DNA of 64,000 nt from Nemertoderma westbladi (taxonomy: Eukaryota > Xenacoelomorpha > Nemertodermatida > Nemertodermatidae), in contig JAUCBJ010006781.1 in NCBI GenBank assembly GCA_032718475.1, positions 1-64,000 of the forward strand. The letters are read 5' to 3'. A model generated the notes under the pieces. The model searched no databases. It saw nothing but the letters and a program-made list of their open reading frames with translations, and had not been told where the DNA came from. Below are positions 10,269 through 20,700 of this stretch, one piece after another (within the stretch, counting starts at the first letter, position 1; each line of letters opens with the position of its first letter). Both the position numbers and the translations under genes were made by a program.

Positions 10269-13200
10269 TTATCGCTTAGTTGATCGAGCCCTGCCGCGTC
10301 CTCGAAAACTGCGCACAGGTGACTTTGCTCGCGATATGGGACTTGTGGGGCGAGTCACTGGTTTACTTGGGACGTTGAGGGACGGTGCGACTATTTCCTC
10401 GCAAATTCGTCTATTTGGCATCCCAAAACCTCGACCAATTCCTCGTGACCGATCAGTCGTCACTACAGTTGGTAGAACGTCTGGGAACGCGCGAGAAGTG
10501 GACGACGCAGACCCAAGAGTAGCTTGCGCCCCCTGTTGATCAGCTGGTGTATGTCCCGATCCTCCTACTGGTTCTCTTGGAAGTGATACCGTATCCCGAG
10601 TAACTCGAATAGTCGGCTCAACTCCCTTGCGTTCTTCTACATTAATAATTTTCTTCAATTGTTGGCCCACTTTCTGGACCCGTATGATCCTACCCTGCCC
10701 GTCCTCCCGAGGGTGACGTGCAGACGGCGCAACCGGAGTGGCTGGTATATTTGTCGCCTCTAGGACCTCCTCTTCCTCGAATACGCTCGCTCGTATACGT
10801 TTATGGTAAAACGCGGCTCGGTACGCCCATGCGACGGTTAACCAAGCTCCTTTGTTCCGCTTTTCAGTTCGGAAACGATCAAATTCACCATACGTGATAC
10901 GATTTACGACTTTCTGAAAATTCCACGTGTTTTTGTTATCCGGGTGAATTTGTAACAGATACTCGCGCACCACTCGGAATCCGCTGTCGTGGGGCAAAAT
11001 ATCGACAACCTCGATAAGTTCGTCATATTGAGGCATAGCGGAGATGTATCCTTCCGACATCATCGTTTGGGGATTTACCGCCCAAAATCCGAGATGCGCT
11101 CTCATCGGAAACCGTCTTCTTTGTGCTGATACATGTTCGTCGGCTAAATCTTCCCACTCATCAAATAACTTCCTCACGAGTTTTACAGATTCGTGTTCAT
11201 AAGGTATGTCTCTTAGTTGGCATTCAGATGCTCGATGTCCCTTTATATTGCAATAAGTACATTGGGCCATAAATCTCCAGCAAGTATAAAAGGTATGAGA
11301 CCCTTGATCCCCACACCATCCACAGATTAGCTGAGTCGTAGTAATGTGCTTTCCACTGCACTTTGCCATATGATGTCCAGCGACGCCACATTTACTACAC
11401 ATCGTATTGGCAGGGTACCACACTCGTTCGTATATAAGATCTCCAATCGGTCGAGCGCTTCCTCCCATACTATAATCGTAATCATCTGGGTCTATGGGTT
11501 GGTAGGTTTCTGAAGGTTGTATACAAACTATAGCATCTGTTGCTTCAAGTTGTCGAATCTCCGTCTGAGATTTCTTCGGGAGGTTCCTTTCTATCTCAAG
11601 AAGTTCCTCTAAAGGATCGTCGGCGATCGTAGTAGTTACTTCGAATTCATCACCAAGGTGACCGATAGGCGCGCGCGTCTGCCGTGATTCATCCGTAATT
11701 TCCACAATACGTTCTCCTTCATAGGGTAACAATGTAAACATAGATGGTCTTTCGATAAGAGATCCCGCACAGCGAAGATACACGTCTCGAAATATACTAA
11801 ATCCTGCTCGAGTAAAGGCATTACACTGAGCGTCGGAGTTGTAGAAGGGTTCAAGGAATCGTCTAAACACGTCGGTACGAATTCTCCCTTCCATGTAGAA
11901 CGTATGATCTTCTCCGAGACAAAGTGGATGTCTTTTGAGAGTCCGAGACACAATGTCGGCGATTAGGCAAACATTCACTGACGACTCTATCGCTAAATAA
12001 TATTGTAAGACCGCTCTTGGAGGTGACGTAATAGCCCAATACACGCATCCTCTCCATTTAAGCTGTGATTCAAACTCACTCATATCTGGAGTATCACCTT
12101 CTCCATAAGTTTCAATATACTTGTTTCTTTTACCTTCCTTATAATCCCAATTGAATAACAGGTAGGAAATGTATCCAGTTCCAGTCTTCTGAGTATTATA
12201 CTCACGAAAATATCCCTGTTCTATAGACCACAGAATAAGAGGTCGAGTGTCGACGTATGGTGTCGGTAGTCGGTCATCGCTGTCCGTCATGCCGGCGAAG
12301 TCGCTAATTAAATCCTCCCTTACTCCTGATCCAACCTTTACAACAGTTTTATCTAAAATCATGTTTCTTACCATCTTCGGTAGCATTCTAGCGTCAATAT
12401 TACAAGCTTGGTCCATCTTCTTTACTATATCGGTGATAAGATGGTGTCGCTTTGTATTCGCTGGAGGTATCGGCATTCGTTTGTCGCTCCTCTGTCTACT
12501 GAAAATGTGCAGGACTCCGTCCGCCGCTCTAATCTGTATAGTCTTAGAAGTCAAACTCTGCTGATGACTGCCGCCCTCGTTATCGTAAAACATATAACCG
12601 TTTTCCTGAAACGATCTAAACGTCCTAGTCCATTCATCCAACAATTCTTCCGAAGGTTGCCAAATCTTCTCTATATCCTTATCCTCATCGAAACGAATAA
12701 CCTTGCCTCGCCAATCTGCGGCAATATCTGTATCCGACTCGAAGGTTCCGATTCCAATCCATAAACGAATCGTCTTGGTTAGATATCCTTTCAGATTACT
12801 CGGAGCGATGTCGGCACCAGCTCTATCCAGTTCCTTGAAATCTTGAATATGAGGTGGAACGTTGTTCACGACCTTTTGAGTAATATGTCTACGTAAATCG
12901 TATATCTTACTCATATCGCTGAAAACAACTGCAGGAAGAAACTCCAAGTTTGAAATGATTTCTGGATGATCCACGATGGGTATTTCGTACGTCGTATCCT
13001 GTCGGACTGGTATACTAATAGGAAAGTTGAGTGTCGTACTCAATGGTTTCGTAGCTGAAGTACTATACGGTTGCATTTCTCTTGGCCTCTCCGGGGATGC
13101 AATCTGTAATCTCTGAATAACGTTTTGAGCAAAGTTTATGCTCTCGAAAACTTCCGGTGTCATCTCCTTAGCTGAAGTTTGATCGTGTGACGTCCAATGG

Positions 13201-13994
13201 CAAGGTAGGCTCGCGAGTCTTCCACCCCATTCTTCCATCTCACCTTTCTCGAAAGCCTTGTAGGCTCTGTATAGGCTAAGAGCTTCTTTCTTTTCGCGGG
13301 TTGACTGATTCGCCTCGTCCAGCGTAAGTTCAAATACATCGGGTTCAACAACCTTAGGTGGGTAAATGACAGTTTCTCCCGCCTTTGGTCCGGTCATAGC
13401 AAATGAATGATATGGATTCGATAAAGGATACCCTCCTTCCTGGTAGCGTAGTTGTTGATGATTCGAACACCTCGCCAATATCGGTTCGGGATTTTCCTTA
13501 TTCAAACGCATCGGAATCGCATTTCGTTGTTCGCGCATACAAGAACCGCATTGATAATAAAGTTTATAAACTGAAAATGCTTCTTTGGTTTCTCTATCGT
13601 CCCCTCGAGTTCGTCTGTAAAGATGCATTCCATCGAATTCATCGCGTACCGCGGGCATAGGTTCGTGCGCCTTTAGGTATTGCATGGTATGATACAAACG
13701 ACTAATTTCAGTATCGGGGTCTTCGCTAATGTCTCCCGTGTCACACAAAGCATCGTACGGGTAAAGTTCGTTGAAGGTTTGGCGCAAACTTTCGATTCTT
13801 TCGTTCAATGCGTTTTGCCTTCTCTTTAATACGTTCGAGTCATATTTAGTTCTCGCGAGTTTCGCTGTACTTTCCGATAATTCTTTTATACCAAATATAG
13901 TGTAATCCTTGGCTCCAAATCTTTCGAATGGCGCTGCTGCCTCCTCTTGGATATCATATCCCCATCTCGGCTCTCCTTGTATCCCTTTCTCCAT
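10269..13994 (-). CDS. Zinc-knuckle protein, Bel/Pao ORF2 in env position
   Basis: An intact 1241-residue ORF starts at an ATG and ends just before the AT-rich 3' region. Three tandem zinc knuckles are visible at about residues 866-925: CSKCGVAGHHMAKC and CTYCNIKGHRASEC are canonical CX2CX4HX4C, and CGWCGDQGSHTFYTC between them has one extra residue. An earlier CGSC...C...H cluster (about residues 148-180) may bind another zinc. The C-terminus is basic and RG/RS-rich (SFRGRGRARS). No signal peptide, transmembrane helix or fusion-protein features are seen, so it is not an envelope. A role in binding element RNA or DNA is inferred from the knuckles. It follows pol by 725 bp, so it would need a spliced or separate transcript. 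A gag captured from another element is an alternative. Confidence 0.8.
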   Translation of the reverse strand: MEKGIQGEPRWGYDIQEEAAAPFERFGAKDYTIFGIKELSESTAKLARTKYDSNVLKRRQNALNERIESLRQTFNELYPYDALCDTGDISEDPDTEISRLYHTMQYLKAHEPMPAVRDEFDGMHLYRRTRGDDRETKEAFSVYKLYYQCGSCMREQRNAIPMRLNKENPEPILARCSNHQQLRYQEGGYPLSNPYHSFAMTGPKAGETVIYPPKVVEPDVFELTLDEANQSTREKKEALSLYRAYKAFEKGEMEEWGGRLASLPCHWTSHDQTSAKEMTPEVFESINFAQNVIQRLQIASPERPREMQPYSTSATKPLSTTLNFPISIPVRQDTTYEIPIVDHPEIISNLEFLPAVVFSDMSKIYDLRRHITQKVVNNVPPHIQDFKELDRAGADIAPSNLKGYLTKTIRLWIGIGTFESDTDIAADWRGKVIRFDEDKDIEKIWQPSEELLDEWTRTFRSFQENGYMFYDNEGGSHQQSLTSKTIQIRAADGVLHIFSRQRSDKRMPIPPANTKRHHLITDIVKKMDQACNIDARMLPKMVRNMILDKTVVKVGSGVREDLISDFAGMTDSDDRLPTPYVDTRPLILWSIEQGYFREYNTQKTGTGYISYLLFNWDYKEGKRNKYIETYGEGDTPDMSEFESQLKWRGCVYWAITSPPRAVLQYYLAIESSVNVCLIADIVSRTLKRHPLCLGEDHTFYMEGRIRTDVFRRFLEPFYNSDAQCNAFTRAGFSIFRDVYLRCAGSLIERPSMFTLLPYEGERIVEITDESRQTRAPIGHLGDEFEVTTTIADDPLEELLEIERNLPKKSQTEIRQLEATDAIVCIQPSETYQPIDPDDYDYSMGGSARPIGDLIYERVWYPANTMCSKCGVAGHHMAKCSGKHITTTQLICGWCGDQGSHTFYTCWRFMAQCTYCNIKGHRASECQLRDIPYEHESVKLVRKLFDEWEDLADEHVSAQRRRFPMRAHLGFWAVNPQTMMSEGYISAMPQYDELIEVVDILPHDSGFRVVREYLLQIHPDNKNTWNFQKVVNRITYGEFDRFRTEKRNKGAWLTVAWAYRAAFYHKRIRASVFEEEEVLEATNIPATPVAPSARHPREDGQGRIIRVQKVGQQLKKIINVEERKGVEPTIRVTRDTVSLPREPVGGSGHTPADQQGAQATLGSASSTSRAFPDVLPTVVTTDRSRGIGRGFGMPNRRICEEIVAPSLNVPSKPVTRPTSPISRAKSPVRSFRGRGRARSTKR

Positions 13995-14719
13995 AATTAG
14001 GGTGTAGTTACATAATCATTACTACTAGAGGGAATACAACAGAGTTTGTAGTTAGTTGTGAGGAGACGTGAGAGTTTCGTCTGCCCTTTGGGCTCGACAA
14101 CGCTCTAACCTCCTACCCATAGCCTAAGATCTAGGGTTTCTTTAATGACACGCTGCTTCTTATCTAAAATTTTTTGCCGAAGTAAAAACGAATTTGGGCT
14201 AAACTGGCCGTGAGTCTAAAATACTCACCTTTTCATCCCAAACTATTATCAGAAAATAAGCAGTCAAGAATTAGTAATAAATATAGGGGAGTCTATTTTG
14301 ACGTAACTTATTGAAACAAGACCGTGTAAAATTTAATTAAAATTTTAAGAAAGGCTCGCAAGTCTTCCTCTCTTGTTTCTCTAATTTTAAGTTCCACCCG
14401 ACTGTACCCTGAAATCTATTCACTGGAGAAAATTTTAAAAAATTTTTCAAATCCAAATGGATTGTCTAAAATTTCGAAAATGTCTCAATATTGTGAGTTC
14501 CAAGTAGAATTCCATTTCTTATACCTACAAATCAAAATTTCGAAAATGTCTCAATATTGTGAGTTCCAAGTAGAATTCCATTTCTTATACCTACAAATCC
14601 CGCTCCTATGTGACACATAAGGGTACCACCCTCAATGTTCACATATAAAGACAATGGAATTCTACCGCTGTCCTTACTACGGTGTACAGGTACGTGGAAA
14701 TCTATTTGTAAACTCCTAA
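13995..14719. other. Spacer between pol and ORF2 with 66-bp tandem duplication
   Basis: A segment beginning AAAATTTCGAAAATGTCTCA is repeated at 14468 and 14534 (66-bp period). The recurrent word GGCTCGCAAGTCTTCC lies at 14353-14368. On the minus strand TGTATTCCCTCTAG at about 14025-14038, 31 nt ahead of the ORF2 ATG, resembles a 3' splice site. Confidence 0.5.
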
Positions 14720-17700
14720 TTATTTACTAGTATTAGGTGGAGATTTGTAGTCTCCAGACTCGTTACGAGTCTCTTCAAGGAGTACGAGACGTTGAGTCGG
14801 TCTGTCTACTGTACGACCGTCAATTGTCCGTACCGTCACAGTTCTTGTCACTCCATCCATAGATGGATGTGTGGCTAAAATTACACCTGTTATCCAGAAG
14901 CGTCTTTTTAGATTCACTTCTGCCAACAGCACGTGATCTCCCGGCTTTAATGCGCGGGTGTTATTGTACCATGTTGTTCTGGCAGAAATGGAGGGCAAAT
15001 AATGGTTTTGCCATATTTCCCAGAATTTGTTAGCCAGTAGTTGCGTGATTTTCCACGCTTTTCTACCGTAGCTGTCGCTTTCTATTGGAATAGAAATCGG
15101 TGTCAAAGTCGTCGGTGCCTGCATTAGCAGGTGTGCCGGTGTTAAAGCAAACTGGGATTGTTTGTCATCGGGTACTAATACTATTGGTCTAGTATTTAGT
15201 ATTGCCTCGATTTCAACAAACAATGTTGTCAGTTGGTCGTCTGTTAATATGTGGTTTACTGGAATGACCTTTGCCATGGCTGTCTTTATAGATCTAATCA
15301 ATCTCTCCCAGACTCCGCCTCTCCAAGGACTATCTGGAGGATTAAACTTCCAAACAATCTTGTGAGGTTGCAGTTCGTTCGAGATTTGATCATGATCTAA
15401 TTTCTTAAAGGCTCTAGCAATCTCATTCCGAGCACCAACAAAGTTTGTCCCTTGGTCTGAGTACAAGCATTTTACTAGTCCGCGTCTAGCGATAAATCGC
15501 CGCAGTGCTAGTATAAACGCGTTGGTGGAAAGATCCATCACACGTTCAATATGAACTGCCCTACTGGACATACATGTGAAAATCAGTCCCCAGCGTTTTA
15601 CTAGTATACGTCCACGTTTCGTATGTATGGGACCAAAACAATCAATTCCAGTCTCTGTAAAAGGTGGTTTGAATGCTTGAAGTCGTGCTTGTGGTAGTTC
15701 ACTCATTTCTTGGGTACCTATTCTAGAATGTACCTTTTTACAAATAATACACGTACGTGTCACTGAACTTAACGCTTTACTGGGTCTAATTAATACAAAT
15801 CTAGTACGTAAGTAGGAAAGACAGTGGTGTCTTCCAGCGTGTTTCAGATGTAAATGTGCGTCCAGTATCATTGCACGTTGTAGTTCGTGATGTTGCGGTA
15901 TTATTATTGGGTACCTAAAGTTTGTGTTAAAGTCAATGTTTTGAAGCCGAGATTTATGACAAAGTAAGCCATTATAAATTATCGGACTCCAACTCAGTAT
16001 CGGTGACGACTTGATTGGTTGACCTTGATGTATAGATGTGAATTCGCGCGCGAAATATCGCAGTTGATAATGGCGAATTAATTGAATCTCACACCTGTCA
16101 ATCTCAGCCAATGTAAGTCGACGTGTAAAGTCACGTTTGCCTTTAACGTATTGTACGAAACGTACAATCCACGCTAATTTTCGGCAAGCGTTTGACCAAG
16201 AGTCTGTTAAGTTTACAATACGGTCGACGTAAGTATTTGTGACGTCATCAGGTAAGTCAATGGAGATTTTGGAAGGTTTTGAATTACTAGAAGGGCCCAC
16301 GGGTCCGCCGGTAAGTATTCCCTTGTTGACTGTTGATCCGTCCGGGTCTACAAGTAATTTGTCCTCTTTTGTCCTCTTACCTTGATTGTCAGTACTTTGT
16401 AAGTCGATCGTTAATGGTGGTTTGAACTCTATGGGGTCAGCAGGTTTCGGTAAACTTATTTTCCTGCCGACATTAATCCCAGGTCTCACTATAGGTTGTA
16501 AGTTCGGTATGTCTCTTGAGCGCAAAGTAACACCTGTATTTACATTAGCGTAGGTACTACCCACATCTGTAATACATGAGGTTTCACCGTGCTTATGGTT
16601 GCTCAAGTGTGTCAAAATTGGTAGTTTGTCAATACAAGGCCGCTCCAATAGGGAAACTGCGGCTTTACTGTTAGTTGATACATTACTAATGTCCGGTAGA
16701 ACATTTTGTGATGTTTCTGACAAAATGTCTAGTCGACTGTCTAGTAATGTGTCTGGCGATACGTCTGGTAACGTATCTGGTAGTTTGTCAATAGAAGGCC
16801 GCTCCAATAGGGAAACTGCGGCTTTACTGTTTGTCAGTGTGTTACTAGCGTCTGGTGGAACATTTTGTGATATGTCTGGCAAAATGTCTGGTTGGCTGTC
16901 TAGTAACATGTCTGGTTGACCGTCTGGTAACGTGTCTGGTTGACCGTCTGGCGATATGTCTGGTGTAGAAAGGCTCGCAAGTCTTCCTCTCTTGACCTTT
17001 GAAGTTATATCCTTCCATTTCGCCTTCGGTTTTTTCTTGAGTTTTGCCGCCGTCGTCCTTTTCTTTGTCTTCCCCTTTTTTGGTTTCTTGATTTCGGCGT
17101 CCTTAGGAATGGTGTTGGACTTGTTGTCGTATAACGGAGGCCAATCTTGTGTCGATTTCTGCAAGAACTGGGGTCCGTGTTGCCAAAACTCTTTGTTCTC
17201 CGGTTTACAGAATTCCTCAGGCATCATTCCTCGCGACGCAATATCAGCTGGGTTTTGTGGTCCGGGACAATGTCGCCAATCCCCTTTTATTGAACGGTCT
17301 AGAATTTCCGCGCGACGGTTAGCAACGAATGTCTTGAATTCGAGTGTGTCGTTGTTTATGTAAAATAAAACCAACGTCGCGTCAGTCCAATAAAATATCT
17401 GTAAACTCGACTGTAGTTCTGTCTGTATGAGGTTCACGATGGTGGTTGACAGGGTTGAGGCTTGTAGCTCGGCTCGTGGTGTCGTCATATACTTAGTAGG
17501 CATGGTCTTAGCTTTAGAAGTAATGAGCGAAACATCGAACTCGTCTGATTCTACTTGTCTGCGCAGGTACGCTGCCACACCAAAACCGTTGTCACTGGCG
17601 TCAGAAAAACAGTGTAGTTCCAAGTTGTCAGGAAATGTACTTTGCAATGGAAAGTAAACCCTGGGTATGAAATAATCCTCTAGCGAAGATAATTCCGCCT

Positions 17701-20700
17701 CCCAGGTCTTCCATAAGTCCACTTGGTCTGATGAGATCGGCTCATCCCACGTTAGTCCATCTTTCCATATACTGCGCATATAAATGCGGGCTTGCAGTAT
17801 CACTGGACTGATGAATCCTAACGGATCGAACAATCGGCTCAATTTTGACAAGCATGATCTCTTGGTCAGCGTGTTCCCTTGACTGTCCAGTCTCACCTTC
17901 ACGCAAAAGTTGTCTGTGTTTGGGTCCCAAAAGAGCCCCAACACCTTAGTCGTCGGTAGTGGTTCGAACTCTAGGTCTATGTCACCACCTCCACGCTCAG
18001 TAGTTCCGAATGAGTCTACTAATTCGGCACTGTTTGAGGCGAATTTGGTGAGGTTAAAACCTCCGCCCGCCAAGCAGTCCCGTAATTGATGTGCTACTGT
18101 TGTAGCACGTTCTACTGTGTCGCAACTCTGTAATCCGTCATTAACGTAAAAGTCACGCTCCACAATTCTAATTATCTCTGGGTCATATAGATGTTTCTGA
18201 TCTCTAGCGGCTTGCTTCAAGGCGTACATCGTACAATTTGGGCTGTCTCTGGCACCGAAAACGCGAACTTGCATTTGGTAAGTCGCCGGTGGTAGACTTA
18301 AATCTCCTTCCGGGTACCAGAGGAACCGCAAACTGTCTCTGTCTCGCTCTAACGCTTTTACTTGGTGAAACATCGCTTCAACGTCGCAAGTAAAGGCTAC
18401 TTGACGCTGACGGAAGCGCATAATCACCCCCATAAGATAATTATTCATGTTCGGTCCATCCATCAACTCACTATTGAGGGACATTCCCTCAAACAGAGCC
18501 GCACAGTCATTGACTACACGTACTTTGTCTGGTTTGTCGGGATGTCTCACATAGTGATGTGGCAGGTAGTATGTTTGGTCGGTCACTCGCTCCGGGTTAG
18601 TCATTCGGATAGCGTATCCTTTAGTCAAATACGTCTCCATCTGAGTGTTGTACTGCAGATGGGCTTTCTCGTCCTTTAATAGACGTTGTCGTATTGAGTG
18701 TAGACGTCTCAAAGCCAGTGGGTAGTTATTTATAAGTTTAGGACTTTGGCTACGCCATAACATACCCACCTCGTAATGTCCGTCCTCCGTCTGTCGGATA
18801 GTATCTTCCATGATCTTCAGAGATTGTTTCTCCTGTTCCGACATGCAAGGTTCGTAGCTACCAGGTTCAGCTGTATCTTGTTCTAACCACCTGATAGTCT
18901 TCTCCGTTAATTCTTTGTCCAAGGCGGCTTGTTCCAACTGATGATTTCTCAACGCGTCATCATCGATATCGACGGGCACTGTTGAGGTTATTGGGGTAGG
19001 TAGACTCGCAAGCCTATCATCTGTCGTCGATGGAATCTCTAGCTGACTCGTCTTCCCCCCTAGTTCTAAACTCACCTTGTGGGTTAGCTGCTCCTTGTGA
19101 CTTATCATACTAGTTACACGTCTGTCATGTTTTGTCGACTGTAGTGTAGTATGGTTCACGTCGGGTGAAAAGGAATGAATTGAATTTGTAGTTAATAAAC
19201 TACATGTACTCTGTACATCGTCTTCCTCGTCACTTACGTCTAGTGTGCGCACAGGCGCTCGAGTATACCACCCTATCGGCGTTCTGCAGGCGTATGCGTT
19301 TCCCGCTACAACTGCCGATGGTCTGGTTTCCCACACCTGATGTAGGTTGAATTGGTCCGTCCCGATCAGCATTGCTACCGATCTATAATTGACAGGACAT
19401 TCGGGTACACCAAGGTGTCTGAAATACTTACGGTCCTCCAGAGATTGTTCCGGCACTGGACCTAGTAGGTTACTAAAGTCCTTCGTGGCCGCAAAGGTTA
19501 GATCTCTAAAGGGTAACAAAGACCTCTCCCTCTCGCTGTGTTGCGATTTTGGAAGAAGAGAGTCTAAGTCCAACTTAACTCGTGTCACTGGTATTGCACG
19601 CTGTCCGTGCATACTACTTACTGTATAACTGACGTGCTTACCTTGTTTAAGATCCGTCACTACGTCAGCTATCTTTTTGTCCACGTAGCTGTGGGATGAG
19701 GCTGAATCTAGAATCGCATAGATCCTCTTGCTCCCCTTTGTGCCAGTAACCTTAATCGGGATTACACAGAACCCCTTCAGTTGATCAGTAGTCAGGAGCG
19801 CGATCGACGGTTGTTCGTCTCCATTGGAATATTCGTCGTCGTCTTCTGATTCTTCGTCCGACGATCCGGATTGTTCTGAGAAGCAATCCTCAATATGGGT
19901 CACGAAGGTTGGAGTCGTTTTCGATTCTCGTTTTCGGTAGGCCGCATCACATCTCGCTGCTGCTTCCGGGTGTTCCCTGGCGAAGCGTTTCGTCGGCGTG
20001 TGGCTGTCTGTGTGGAGCAGACCGTCATGGTTGCGTCCACAGGATGGACAAGTGTCGGTATTTGGGCAATCCTTGCGCACGTGTCCGTGTCGCGTACATC
20101 GCCAACAAGAGTCCAGTGGCCGTATCTGCAGCCGTCGTTCTTCCGAGTTCAACTCGCGAAATTGTCGACAACCTCGTAACTTGTGACCAATATACCGCTT
20201 ACCTAGATGCTCGCAGTATTGGCAGCCGTTGAAGTCGGTGCTGAGTTGCTGTCTCGTCTGTTTCGTCCCAATGGGCGCAGATACTCTATTACTGTCTGAG
20301 AATTGTCGTGATTCCGTCGGTGTGGCGTAAGTGGCCGTCTTAGTGGATGTTGTCTGGGGTTTTTGTCGGTTGGAGGATGGCAGTGTGATTCCTTCTGCCA
20401 CGATGTGCTGGTCGGTGTAGTTAGATCGAGTTTCTACTACCGCCTCCCTGGATATTAAAAGGTACACATCTTCTAATTTTAAGAATCCTCCCCGCTCTTC
20501 TCGCTGGTATTCGACCTTCCTCCACTCCCGACGAAGTCGATGGTGGAGTCGTCCTATTATCTTTAATAGGACTGTAGGGGTATTCCCGTAATCAAGTTGT
20601 CCAATTGATCTTAAGGTAGTGATAGCGTTCTTGATCTCGTCAGCCAGTTTTAGTAAGTCGACGGGTTTAGTGATAGCCCCTCCCTTACAGAGTTCCTCTA

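Noticed and set aside
10269-13994. Envelope gene of the Bel/Pao element
   Set aside because: No signal peptide, membrane helix or fusion-type features; zinc knuckles and a basic tail indicate nucleic-acid binding.
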